Assembly: GCA_009779195.1 (NCBI GenBank)
Contig: WRET01000006.1
Span: forward strand, 19,303-83,302
Source of the DNA: Micrococcales bacterium
Lineage (GTDB): Bacteria; Actinomycetota; Actinomycetes; Actinomycetales; Cellulomonadaceae
DNA: 64,000 nucleotides
Direction of reading: 5' to 3'
Numbering within the stretch: the first letter of the stretch is position 1; each line of letters starts with the position of its first letter. Below the pieces are notes generated by a model that was not told the DNA's origin, made no database searches, and saw only the letters and a list, made by a program, of their open reading frames with translations. This document shows positions 52,001 through 60,404 of the stretch, in pieces. The translations under genes were made by a program, and so were the position numbers.

Positions 52001-52736
52001 GGCGCACCAGGTCCTCGTAGCTGGCGAGGAACTGCTTGAAGTCCAGCGTGTTGGACTTCTTGATACTGGGGACCAACAGCTGGCGGGTGCCGTCGGGACG
52101 CGGCAGGTCGATGGCCAGGCCCAGGTTGACGTACCCAGGCATGAGGACGGACGGTTTGCCGTCTTGCTCGATGTAGGCACAGTTCATGTCTGGCATCTCA
52201 CCGAGCGCCTCGACGACCGCGTAGGCGATGAGGTGCGTGAACGAGACTTTCCCGCCGCGGGTGCGGGTCAGGTGCTTGTTGATGATCGAGCGGTTGTCCA
52301 CCAGCAGGTGGGCGGGGATCGCCCGCACCGACGTGGCGGTGGGAACGACCAAGGACGCAGCCATGTTCGTCACGACGCGCGCTGCCGGGCCGCGCAGACG
52401 CTGCACGTCGTCGCTGGCGTCAGCGTCTTGCGCGCCGCCTGCGATGGACTGCGCGAAGGCGGCGTACCCAGCGACGGCATCGTGGGCGGTGACCACCACC
52501 GGGCCGTGGCTGATGGGCACCTCGGGGGCTGGTGCCACCTCCCCGGCTGGCGGGGGCGGTGCGCTGACGGCCTCCACGGCTGGCGCTGTGGACGGGCGGT
52601 AGTTCTCGAAGAACTCCCACCAGGCAGGGTCCACCGACGACTTGTCGGCCAGGTACTGCTCGTAGAGCTCGTCGACCAACCACTCGTTCGCGCCGAAGTC
52701 AGCGTTCTGGGGTTCTGGAACAGGCTTCGATGTCAC
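49053..52736 (-). CDS. kgd: Multifunctional 2-oxoglutarate dehydrogenase E1/E2 (2-oxoglutarate decarboxylase)
   Basis: A 1,227-residue fused enzyme of the actinobacterial OdhA/Kgd type, central to the TCA cycle. After the N-terminal [20 protein letters not shown] helix and a Pro/Ala linker comes an E2-like acyltransferase domain with [19 protein letters not shown] (catalytic His). The E1 part has the thiamine diphosphate region [21 protein letters not shown] in part and [10 protein letters not shown], plus [11 protein letters not shown]. The C-terminal transketolase-like domains contain [20 protein letters not shown]. No lipoyl domain is present, as usual for this form. The GTG at 52736 is chosen; an in-frame GTG seven codons upstream is possible. 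A TAGGGT box lies about 60 nt upstream. Confidence 0.96.
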   Translation of the reverse strand: [1227 protein letters not shown]

Positions 52737-52875
52737 AGGTACTCGCCCACTCTCCACACGGCTGGAGCCGCATCGTTGCTCGCTACAGTCCCACCCTACG
52801 GCTGATGACCACCGTCAGTCCTCCCCGGAACGGTAAAACTTTCCAGCTCACCCTGTTTCGCGCACGGACGAGTGG

Positions 52876-53949
52876 TCACTGTGCTGGGGAGGCGGTGGCT
52901 GGCAAGGTGATACGCATCGTCGCGCCCTGTGCGGCGTCGGCCACCTCGATGGTCCCGCCGTGCAGACCGACGGTCAGCCGCACGATCGCCAGGCCCAGCC
53001 CGGTGCCGCCGGTGGACGCGCGCCCGGTGATCGCAGGGGTGTTGCCGCGGGCGAACCGTTCGAACAGGTGGGCACGTTGTTCGGGGGCTATCCCGGGACC
53101 TGAGTCGACCACGTCGATCCGCACGTCTGGCCCGACGCGCGAACCGCGCACGACGACCTCCCCACCGTTGGGGGAGTGGCGTGTGGCGTTGGCCAGCAGG
53201 TTGGTCAGCACCTGGTGCAGGCGTTCGCGGTCACCGGGCACCCGCAGGTCGGCTGGTTCGACCTCCACGGTGTAGCGCAGGCCCCGCGCCTGGCCCAGCA
53301 CCCTCACGTCGGAGACGGCAGCGTGCGCCAGCGCGCCGACGTGCACGGCGGCCATGTCCAGCGCCCCGGCACCTGCTTCGATCCGCGACAGGTCCAGCAG
53401 CTGGCTGATCAGCGTCGACAACCGCTCGGTCTGGGCCAGGGCCACGCCGAGCGCCGCCGGGGTGGGTTCGGTGACCCGGTCGACCATGTTCTCCAGCTGG
53501 GCGCGAAGGGCCGCGACAGGGGTGCGCAGCTCGTGGGAGACGTTCGCGATCAGCTCGCGGCGGGTGGTGTCGGCGTGCTCGAGGTCGGCGGCCATGGAGT
53601 TGAACGCGACCGCGAGCTGGCCGACCTCGTCACGGCTGGTCGCGCGGACCCGGCGGCTGTAGTCGCCAGCAGCCATGGCACGCACGGCCGATGTCATCTC
53701 GCGCAGGGGCGAGGTCATACCCCGGGCCAGCACCTGGATGAGCACCAAAGACACGACGAACACCACAGGGAACGTGCGGGTGAGGCCCAGGTGCAGCCAC
53801 GACAGCCCGAACCAGGTCAGCCCTGCGGCGAACCCCACCACTGTCAGCACCAGCACCCCGAGCTTGAGCTTGATCGTGGGGAACTGGTCCAGCGGACGCA
53901 CGTCCAGCACGTGCGGCTGGCGCCCGTTGCGCACCCGGGGGTGGCTCAT
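52876..53949 (-). CDS. Sensor histidine kinase, HAMP type
   Basis: A 357-residue kinase. Two transmembrane helices (LKLGVLVLTVVGFAAGLTWF near 29-48 and TFPVVFVVSLVLIQVLA near 59-75) are separated by a very short loop of about ten residues, so there is no extracellular sensor domain. A HAMP region follows (SPLREMTSAVRAMAAGDYSRRV), then the HisKA site ELIANVSHELRTPVAALRAQL with the phospho-His, and the ATPase domain with LLANATRHSP, DSGPGIAPEQ and STGGTGLGLAIV. The gene is coupled to the OmpR-type regulator gene by an ATGA overlap. Signal and target genes are not known. Confidence 0.93.
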   Translation of the reverse strand: MSHPRVRNGRQPHVLDVRPLDQFPTIKLKLGVLVLTVVGFAAGLTWFGLSWLHLGLTRTFPVVFVVSLVLIQVLARGMTSPLREMTSAVRAMAAGDYSRRVRATSRDEVGQLAVAFNSMAADLEHADTTRRELIANVSHELRTPVAALRAQLENMVDRVTEPTPAALGVALAQTERLSTLISQLLDLSRIEAGAGALDMAAVHVGALAHAAVSDVRVLGQARGLRYTVEVEPADLRVPGDRERLHQVLTNLLANATRHSPNGGEVVVRGSRVGPDVRIDVVDSGPGIAPEQRAHLFERFARGNTPAITGRASTGGTGLGLAIVRLTVGLHGGTIEVADAAQGATMRITLPATASPAQ

Positions 53950-54662
53950 AGGCCCTCGGCAGGTTCGAAGGCGTACCCCACACCGTGGACGGTGCGGATG
54001 AGGTCCGCGCCGAGCTTGCGCCGCAGGGCCTTGATGTGCGAGTCGACGGTGCGGGTGCCAGAGGCGTCCACCCAGTCCCAGACCTGCTCGAGGAGCAGCT
54101 CGCGGGTGAGCACCGTGCGCGGGGACGTGGCCAGGGCGACGAGCAGCTCGAACTCGGTAGGGGTCAGGTGGACCTCCGTCCCGCGGTGCTGCACCCGGCG
54201 CTGGGCCTGGTCGATGATGACGTCGCCGACGTGCAACGTCGGTTCGGGGGCCTGCGCCACCACCATCTCGGCGGCCCGCGCCGCGCGCTCTTGGCGCCGC
54301 AGCAGGGCTTTGACCCGGGCGACGAGCTCGCGTGGGGAGAACGGTTTGGTCATGTAGTCGTCGGCGCCGACGCCCAGGCCGATGACGACGTCGGTCTCGT
54401 CGTCACGGGCGGTGAGCATGAGCACCGGGACCGGCCGGTCGGTCTGGATCACCCGGCACACCTCGAGCCCGTCCACCCCGGGCAGCATCACGTCGAGCAC
54501 CACGACGTCGGGGCGCAGGCGTGTGGCGGCCTCGATACCGGACGGGCCGTCCAGGGCGGTCTCCACCCGCCAGCCCTCGGCGCGCAGCCGGTGGGCGATC
54601 GCCGTGGCGATCGCAGGGTCGTCTTCCACGACAAGCACCGTCGTGTCCGCTGGGGTCGTCAT
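53946..54662 (-). CDS. OmpR/PhoB-type response regulator
   Basis: A 238-residue regulator. The receiver domain has VLVVEDDPAIA, the phospho-acceptor Asp in DVVVLDVMLPGVDG, Thr in LMLTARDDE and Lys in DDYMTKPFSP. The winged-helix DNA-binding domain is in VHLTPTEFELLVALATSPRT, LLEQVWDW and RTVDSHIKALRRKLG. It forms a two-component system with the HAMP kinase encoded directly after it. The ATG at 54662 has a weak purine-rich site; the upstream 60 bp separate it from the next leftward gene. Confidence 0.95.
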   Translation of the reverse strand: MTTPADTTVLVVEDDPAIATAIAHRLRAEGWRVETALDGPSGIEAATRLRPDVVVLDVMLPGVDGLEVCRVIQTDRPVPVLMLTARDDETDVVIGLGVGADDYMTKPFSPRELVARVKALLRRQERAARAAEMVVAQAPEPTLHVGDVIIDQAQRRVQHRGTEVHLTPTEFELLVALATSPRTVLTRELLLEQVWDWVDASGTRTVDSHIKALRRKLGADLIRTVHGVGYAFEPAEGL

Positions 54663-54722
54663 GACCCAAGCCTCCCACGTCGAGTGCTGCCGGCGGGGGG
54701 CGTTGGGCGAAACTCGCCAGGC

Positions 54723-55463
54723 TCAGCGGGTGACGGTGAGCGCTCGCAGCATACGGACCATGGTGGGGGTCAGGGGGAGGGTCGGGTCGAGCACGACGAC
54801 GCAGTAACGGTTGCGCGGGGGGTTGACCGTCAGCTCGTCGAGAGTGATCGCGATGAGGTCGGCCTGGTCGTGGGCGAACCTCATGGTGAGCTCTTCGCAG
54901 TACGCCACGTACAGGTCCCACACGGCGGTGGCCAGGTGGTCGGCGCAGTCTTGGTACTGGGAGAACCGTACGAGGCCGCGTCCTTTGATCGCACCGGCGA
55001 TCTCGGCGCGCCAGCGGGTGTCGTCGTCGAGGCCGCACAGCACGGTGTGGCGTCCGACGCGTTCCCAGGCTTCAGACCACGCCGCGTCGACCAGGTGTTG
55101 GTCGGTGCACACGTCGATCTCGCGCTCGGCGAGCACATGGCCCGCCAGCGCGAAGATGTCTTCGCAGGTCGCCCGTCCGGCCAGGGCGGGGTCGCGCTGG
55201 TGCAGGCGTTGGCCCACATCAGCGGGGACGGCGGTGCGGCCGGTGACCAGCACCCGTCCGCCCTGGCGGCGCAGTGCGCCCAGGGTGCGGCGGGTGAGCC
55301 TGTCCGTGGGGGTCTCGGCGCTGGGTGGGACCAGGGTCCGCTGGGTGGGGACGGTCTTCGTGGTTGCGGCGGTCTCGGTGATCTCGGTGGTTTCGGTGGT
55401 CTCAGTGACTTCAGTGGGGGTCTCGGGGAGGACCAAGGTGGTCGCTTGTGTTGTCGTCGGCAC
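54723..55463 (-). CDS. Hypothetical protein with Thr/Glu-rich N-terminus
   Basis: A 246-residue protein of no recognised family. Residues about 10-45 are a low-complexity run of Thr, Glu and Val (PTEVTETTETTEITETAATT). The C-terminal 170 residues look globular: DRLTRRTLGALRRQGGRVLV, AGHVLAEREIDVCTDQHLVD, WERVGRHTVLCGLDDD, and RFAHDQADLIAITLDELTV. The GTG at 55463 has AGAGGC upstream; the track of the frame further upstream lies over the antisense of the transporter gene. The TATAGT palindrome at 55533-55542 may be its promoter. Confidence 0.6.
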   Translation of the reverse strand: MPTTTQATTLVLPETPTEVTETTETTEITETAATTKTVPTQRTLVPPSAETPTDRLTRRTLGALRRQGGRVLVTGRTAVPADVGQRLHQRDPALAGRATCEDIFALAGHVLAEREIDVCTDQHLVDAAWSEAWERVGRHTVLCGLDDDTRWRAEIAGAIKGRGLVRFSQYQDCADHLATAVWDLYVAYCEELTMRFAHDQADLIAITLDELTVNPPRNRYCVVVLDPTLPLTPTMVRMLRALTVTR

Positions 55464-55532
55464 GCTGCCTCTCGCCCTTGTCTCGCAAGCCGGTACGCAC
55501 CTGTGCACACCGTGACTCACCTCACTGATCGG

Positions 55533-55542
55533 CATGACTATA
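55533..55542. promoter_or_regulatory. Palindromic GACTATAGTC with -10-like TATAGT on both strands
   Basis: The 10-bp palindrome GACTATAGTC provides a TATAGT hexamer on either strand, between divergent genes at 55463 (minus) and 55707 (plus). On the minus strand it lies about 70 nt before the GTG. Confidence 0.4.
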
Positions 55543-55706
55543 GTCGCTGATGAGCAGAACCGGAGTCGCAACATCGGGGTGTTGCCACCTTCGCCCGCTC
55601 TGGGCCACGAGACCATGCAGCGAACACCCCAGCGTGGTGCGGCACGCAGGGGTGGTGCCACGGCCTGGCAGCGTCGTGCCCCAGGTGTCCGTACGATGTG
55701 CTCACC

Positions 55707-57128
55707 ATGGTGACTCAGTGGTTGCTGGTGCTGCTCGGCGTCGTGCTGACCGCAGGCACAGCCGTGTTCGTCGCAGCGGAGTTCGCGATGGTCGCGCTCG
55801 ACCCGGCGGCGCTGGAGGTCGACGAACGTGACCGGCGCGGACGTTCGGTGCTCGCAGGGTTGCGCCACCTGTCGACCCAGCTGTCCGGGGCGCAGGTCGG
55901 GATCACCTTGACCACGATCTTGCTGGGCTACACCACCCAGCCAGCGGTGGCCAGGCTGGCGCGTGCAGGGCTGGAAGGGTGGTTGGGGACAGCAGCGGCA
56001 GCCGTGTCCGCGGTGGCCGCGCTCGTCCTCGTCAACGCGTTCTCCATGGTGGTCGGTGAGCTGGTGCCCAAGAACCTGGCCATCGCAGCGCCGATGGCCA
56101 CCGCCCGTGTGGTGGTGCCTGTGCAGCGCGGGTTCACCCTGGCGCTGCGGCCGGTCATCGTGGTGACCAACGGCGCGGCCAACGCCCTGCTGCGCATGGT
56201 GGGTGTCGAACCGCGCGAAGAGCTCACCGGGTCGCGCTCGCCTGCCGAGCTGGCGGCGCTGGTACGGCGCTCGGCCGAGCGCGGCACGCTCGAGCAGTCC
56301 ACGGCGACTCTGCTGACCAACTCCTTGGACTTCGCCCACCTCACCGCGGTGGACGTCATGACCGACCGCACACGTCTGCACGTGGTGCGCGCCGGGGCCT
56401 CCGCGGCCGACGTGCTGGACAAGGCCCGTACGACAGGCCATTCCCGGTTCCCGGTGATCGAGGAGTCCCGTGACGACATCGTCGGGCTCGTGCACCTGCG
56501 CCGGGTCGTCCAGGTGCCTTACCAGCGGCGCTCGCAGGTACCTGCTGCCGCGCTCATGGCCGAGGCGCCGCAGGTGCCCGAGACGGTCCGGCTCGGTCCG
56601 CTGCTCGAAGAACTGCGGCACGGTCTGCAGATGGTCGTCGTCGTCGACGAGTACGGCGGGACCTCTGGGGTGGTCACTTTGGAGGACGTCGTCGAAGAGC
56701 TCGTGGGGGAGGTCGCCGACGAGCACGACCGGTCGCGCTCGTCGGGCGGGCCGGCCAACTCCTTGGCACGCAGGCCCGACGGTTCGTGGGTCCTGCCTGG
56801 TGTGCTGCGCCCCGACGAGCTGGCTGAGCTGACCGGTCTCGTCGTACCCGAGGACGGGCCGTACGAGACGCTCGGCGGGTTGGTCATGGCACGGCTGGGA
56901 AGTATCCCGCAGGCGTGCGACCAGGTGGTGGTCGACGGTGTGGAGCTGACCGTGGCGCAGATGGACGGACGGCGGGTCGAGCTGTTGCGGGTCGCCGCCG
57001 TGCCCGACGACAACGAGGACGGCTCGCAGGTGCCCGCGCAGGCACCGTGCCAAGAACCGTGCCAAGAGCTGCGGCGTGAGCTGGCACGGCACACCGACCC
57101 CGACGCTGACAGGCAGGGCGAGCCATGA
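55707..57128 (+). CDS. CNNM/HlyC-CorC family membrane protein
   Basis: A 473-residue protein. An N-terminal DUF21/CNNM transmembrane domain (WLLVLLGVVLTAGTAVFVAAEFAMVALDP in part, LSGAQVGITLTTILLGYTTQP, NAFSMVVGELVPKNLAIA) is followed by two CBS domains (VMTDRTRLHVVRAGAS, HSRFPVIEESRDDIVGLVHL) and a C-terminal CorC/HlyC domain (VVVVDEYGGTSGVVTLEDVVEELVGEV). Such proteins are linked to magnesium or cobalt efflux; the hemolysin name is historical. The start is the ATG at 55707, behind TACGAT at 55692-55697; GTG 55698 is an alternative. A paralogue follows with a 4-bp overlap. Confidence 0.93.
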   Translation: MVTQWLLVLLGVVLTAGTAVFVAAEFAMVALDPAALEVDERDRRGRSVLAGLRHLSTQLSGAQVGITLTTILLGYTTQPAVARLARAGLEGWLGTAAAAVSAVAALVLVNAFSMVVGELVPKNLAIAAPMATARVVVPVQRGFTLALRPVIVVTNGAANALLRMVGVEPREELTGSRSPAELAALVRRSAERGTLEQSTATLLTNSLDFAHLTAVDVMTDRTRLHVVRAGASAADVLDKARTTGHSRFPVIEESRDDIVGLVHLRRVVQVPYQRRSQVPAAALMAEAPQVPETVRLGPLLEELRHGLQMVVVVDEYGGTSGVVTLEDVVEELVGEVADEHDRSRSSGGPANSLARRPDGSWVLPGVLRPDELAELTGLVVPEDGPYETLGGLVMARLGSIPQACDQVVVDGVELTVAQMDGRRVELLRVAAVPDDNEDGSQVPAQAPCQEPCQELRRELARHTDPDADRQGEP

Positions 57129-58174
57129 GCACCGGTTGGGCGTTGACGCTCGCGGTCGTGCTGCTGGCCGCCAACGCGTTCTTCGTCGGCGCGGAGTTCG
57201 CTCTCATGTCGGCTCGGCGCTCGTCGGTCGAACCGGCTGCCGCGGCCGGGCACCGGTGGGCGACGACTGTTCTGTGGGCGATGGAGCACGTGTCGACCAT
57301 GCTCGCCACCGCCCAGCTCGGGGTCACCGTGTGCTCGACCAGCCTGGGCCTGGTCGCCGAACCAGCTGTCGCGCACCAGATCGAACGACCGATGCGGGCT
57401 CTGGGTGCTGGAGCGGTGGCCACCCACGCGGTCGCGTTCGTCGTGGCGCTGCTCGTCGTCGTCATGGCGCACGTCGTGCTGGGGGAGATGGTGCCCAAGA
57501 ACCTCGCCGTCTCGGGCCCGGACCGGGCGGTGCGCTGGTTCGTGCCGCCGCTGGTGGCTGTGGCGCGGGTGCTGAGCCCGGTGGTGCGGGCCCTCAACGG
57601 GATCGCCAACGGTGTGCTCAGGGCTGTGCGGGTGGAACCGGTGGACGAGGTCGCCTCGGCGTACACGGCCGACGAGGTGCAGTCCATCGTCGAGCACTCG
57701 GCCGCCGAAGGGACCCTCAGCGACGAGCAGGGCCTGCTGTCAGGTGCCCTGGAGTTCTCCGACCTGCTGGCCGCCGACGTCATGGTGCCGTTGACGGACC
57801 TGGTCTCGGTCCCCTCCGACGTCACTCCCGCCCAGGTCGAAGCCTTGGTGGCGACCACAGGGTTCTCTCGCTTCCCCGTCACCGACGACGACGAGCTCGT
57901 CGGGTACCTGCACCTCAAGGACGTCCTGTACGCGCAGGGGCCCGAGCGCGACAACCCCGTGCCGCGTTGGAGGGTGCACCAGATGGCAGCCTCGGCCCCC
58001 GACGACGAGATCGAAGAGGCGCTGGCAGCCATGCAGGCTGGTGCGGCGCACCTGGCCAGGGTCGACGTCGACGGCCGTTGTCAAGGGGTAGTCTTCCTCG
58101 AGGATGTGCTCGAAGAGCTTGTCGGCGAGGTCCGCGACGCTATGCAGCGAGGCTGTTCCGAGGCCGGCGGGTGA
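57125..58174 (+). CDS. CNNM/HlyC-CorC family membrane protein, second paralogue
   Basis: A 349-residue paralogue of the preceding protein. The CNNM domain is complete (TLAVVLLAANAFFVGAEFAL, TAQLGVTVCSTSLGLVAEP, HVVLGEMVPKNLAVSGP), and two CBS motifs follow (VMVPLTDLVSVPSDVT, GFSRFPVTDDDELVGYLHLKD). It ends shortly after ARVDVDGRCQGVVFLEDVLEEL, so the C-terminal CorC/HlyC domain of the first copy is missing. Paired CNNM genes of unequal length are common in Actinobacteria and probably act as a heteromer. The ATG overlaps the first gene as ATGA. Confidence 0.93.
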   Translation: MSTGWALTLAVVLLAANAFFVGAEFALMSARRSSVEPAAAAGHRWATTVLWAMEHVSTMLATAQLGVTVCSTSLGLVAEPAVAHQIERPMRALGAGAVATHAVAFVVALLVVVMAHVVLGEMVPKNLAVSGPDRAVRWFVPPLVAVARVLSPVVRALNGIANGVLRAVRVEPVDEVASAYTADEVQSIVEHSAAEGTLSDEQGLLSGALEFSDLLAADVMVPLTDLVSVPSDVTPAQVEALVATTGFSRFPVTDDDELVGYLHLKDVLYAQGPERDNPVPRWRVHQMAASAPDDEIEEALAAMQAGAAHLARVDVDGRCQGVVFLEDVLEELVGEVRDAMQRGCSEAGG

Positions 58175-58337
58175 AAAACGGTCGAAGCCGTGTGAGAAAA
58201 GACACACTCCCATAGACCGGACGTCCCCGGCGAACCCACGCAAGAGCGGGTAGTGTCCGTTACGCTTTTGTGATCGTGCAGCCCGGCGCGTCGCTTCGGC
58301 GTGTGCTGCACGTAAGGTCGTCAACGGGAGGCAAATC

Positions 58338-59141
58338 GTGGGATCAACCCGCACTGGGTCTCGACCAGAGACCCGTGCGCACCGTCTCCCGACGCTCGAG
58401 AAGAAGCCCGCCGCATCGTTCGGGCACCGCACAGCGCAGCTCGTGGTTCGGGGTGCTGTCCTGGTCTCGTTGCTTGCCGCCACTGTCGTCGTCCCGTTCT
58501 CCCAGGGTGCGTTCACCGCCGGCAGCCCGGTGTCGGTCCTGAGCCAAGGTGACCTGCCGAGCACAGTCAGCGCCTTGTCTGCCCAGGCGGTCGCCGGGCA
58601 GGTACCTGCTGCGCTGTCACCAGCGGGAACGCTCGCCGAACGAGACATGGAAGCAATCTCACGCGGTATGACCCGTGAGTTGCTGCCTGGCTGCGACGGC
58701 CTGGCACCGGTGAAGTCGGCGCCCAACGGCGCCGTCCCCGACAAGGACCTGTGCACGTTGTGGGACGGCAAGACCAAGGTCCGCGCGGACTACGCGTACG
58801 CGTTGGTCGAGCTCAACGACGCGTACGTCGCGCGGTTCGGCGTCGACCTGTGCATCACCGACGGCTACAGGACTCTGGCGGCGCAGCGGCTGCTCAAGAA
58901 CGCCAAAGGCTCCATGGTCGCCACGCCCGGCAAGTCCAACCACGGGCTCGGCCTGGCGGTGGACTTCTGCAAGAGCACCTACGCCGGGAACCGCTACCAG
59001 TGGCTGCGCCAGAACGGTCCCACCTACGACATCGACAACCCCCCGTGGGCAGCGCCCAGCTATGAGCCCTGGCACTGGGAGTTCACCGACGCCGTCAGGC
59101 GCGACAACTCCCTCAACGGGTCTACCGCTACCGGCAAGTAG
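58338..59141 (+). CDS. D-alanyl-D-alanine carboxypeptidase, VanY type
   Basis: A 267-residue exported peptidase that trims the D-Ala end of peptidoglycan stems. A long N-terminal signal or anchor (RTAQLVVRGAVLVSLLAATVVVPF near 31-54) precedes a spacer and the catalytic VanY domain. Zinc ligands are seen in SNHGLGLAVDF (His and Asp) and EPWHWEF (His), and the ITDGYRTLAAQ block is intact. The GTG at 58338 has a strong GGGAGG site. The 160-bp upstream region contains GTTACGCTTTTGTGATC near 58258, which resembles MtrA-type boxes found before cell-wall hydrolase genes, but this is a weak resemblance. Confidence 0.9.
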   Translation: MGSTRTGSRPETRAHRLPTLEKKPAASFGHRTAQLVVRGAVLVSLLAATVVVPFSQGAFTAGSPVSVLSQGDLPSTVSALSAQAVAGQVPAALSPAGTLAERDMEAISRGMTRELLPGCDGLAPVKSAPNGAVPDKDLCTLWDGKTKVRADYAYALVELNDAYVARFGVDLCITDGYRTLAAQRLLKNAKGSMVATPGKSNHGLGLAVDFCKSTYAGNRYQWLRQNGPTYDIDNPPWAAPSYEPWHWEFTDAVRRDNSLNGSTATGK

Positions 59142-59211
59142 GGCAACAACCACGTCGCGTGCCCAGCCCGTACTTGCACGTGACCAGCTTCTCCACTGAC
59201 GAACCGCAAGG

Positions 59212-59217
59212 TAGTCT
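59212..59217 (+). promoter_or_regulatory. -10 element TAGTCT of prfB
   Basis: TAGTCT lies 8 nt before the GTG start at 59226 with no ribosome binding site between, which fits a leaderless transcript. Confidence 0.5.
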
Positions 59218-59225
59218 GGGCGGTC

Positions 59226-60341
59226 GTGGCTACCACCGACCTACCTGCAGAGATCAAGGCGCTGCGCAACACCTTGGCGTCGATCGAGGCTGTGAGCGAC
59301 CCCGCCAGGCTCGAGACCAAGATCGCCGAGCTGTCGCAGGCCGCCGCCGCCCCGGACCTGTGGGACGACCCTGAACATGCCCAGCAGGTGACGTCCACCT
59401 TGTCGGCCACCCAGGCAGAGCTGGACCGTGTGCGGGTGCTGGGCGCCAGGATCGACGACCTGGAGGCCCTGGCTGAGCTGGCCGCCGAAGAGGACGACGC
59501 CGAGACCCAGGCCGAGGCTGAGGCTGAGCTTGTCGCGATCCGCAAGGACCTGGAAGCCTTGGAGGTGCGGACGTTGCTGTCGGGCGAGTACGACGCCCGC
59601 GATGCAGTGGTGACTATCCGTTCCGGCGCCGGTGGGGTCGACGCCGCAGACTTCGCCCAGATGCTGCTGCGCATGTACCTGCGGTGGGCCGAGCGCCACG
59701 GGTACCCCACGAAAGTCCTGGACACCTCCTACGCCGAGGAGGCCGGCCTGAAGTCGGTGACTTTCGAGGTCAAAGTCCCTTACGCCTACGGGAACCTGTC
59801 GGTCGAGGCCGGGACGCACCGCCTGGTGCGTATCTCTCCGTTCGACAACCAGGGCCGGCGGCAGACGTCGTTCGCAGCGGTCGAGGTCATCCCGCTCATC
59901 GAGCAGACGGACCACATCGACGTGCCCGAGTCCGACGTCAAGATCGATGTGTTCCGCTCGTCGGGACCTGGAGGCCAGTCGGTCAACACCACCGACTCGG
60001 CAGTGCGCATCACCCACCTGCCCACCGGCATCGTCGTGTCCATGCAGGACGAGAAGTCCCAGATCCAGAACCGTGCCGCAGCCATGCGCGTCTTGCAGTC
60101 CCGCCTGCTCGTGGCGCGCCAGCAAGAGGAAGCCGCGAAGAAGAAAGAGCTCGCCGGCGACATCAAGGCCAGCTGGGGTGACCAGATGCGCTCCTACGTC
60201 CTGCACCCCTACCAGATGGTCAAAGACCTGCGCACCGAGCACGAGGTCGGCAACACGGCAGCCGTCTTCGACGGCGACCTCGACGGTTTCATCGAAGCCG
60301 GTATCCGCTGGCGCCGCTCCCCGGCAACCGACGAGGACTGA
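59226..60341 (+). CDS. prfB: Peptide chain release factor 2
   Basis: A 371-residue class I release factor for UGA and UAA codons. The N-terminal helical domain is followed by the codon-recognition and catalytic parts: the GGQ loop is in [20 protein letters not shown], and the RTKE-like region [13 protein letters not shown] precedes it. The frame is uninterrupted, so there is no programmed +1 frameshift of the Escherichia coli type. The GTG start is behind TAGTCT. It lies directly upstream of ftsE-ftsX, the usual actinobacterial order. Confidence 0.96.
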   Translation: MATTDLPAEIKALRNTLASIEAVSDPARLETKIAELSQAAAAPDLWDDPEHAQQVTSTLSATQAELDRVRVLGARIDDLEALAELAAEEDDAETQAEAEAELVAIRKDLEALEVRTLLSGEYDARDAVVTIRSGAGGVDAADFAQMLLRMYLRWAERHGYPTKVLDTSYAEEAGLKSVTFEVKVPYAYGNLSVEAGTHRLVRISPFDNQGRRQTSFAAVEVIPLIEQTDHIDVPESDVKIDVFRSSGPGGQSVNTTDSAVRITHLPTGIVVSMQDEKSQIQNRAAAMRVLQSRLLVARQQEEAAKKKELAGDIKASWGDQMRSYVLHPYQMVKDLRTEHEVGNTAAVFDGDLDGFIEAGIRWRRSPATDED

Positions 60342-60362
60342 CGGCGGCAGGCACGCCAACAA

Positions 60363-60404
60363 TTGCTCGAACCGGACATTAAGTATATTTATCATAATAC
60401 GGCC
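60363..60404. other. AT-rich patch before ftsE
   Basis: TTGCTCGAACCGGACATTAA and the following TATATTTATCATAATACGG are strongly AT-rich in DNA that is otherwise near 70 percent GC. It lies just after the prfB stop and may be promoter or melting DNA for the division operon. Confidence 0.5.

Noticed and set aside
54723..57092. 789-residue minus-strand frame
   Set aside because: Only the first part up to 55463 looks coding; the rest lies opposite the CNNM transporter gene.
58175..58337. Riboswitch (for example c-di-AMP type) before the VanY gene
   Set aside because: I looked because such elements often precede cell-wall enzymes in Actinobacteria, but could not identify the conserved core by eye.
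59226..59330. Programmed frameshift in prfB
   Set aside because: The frame is continuous from the GTG and no early in-frame UGA is present.
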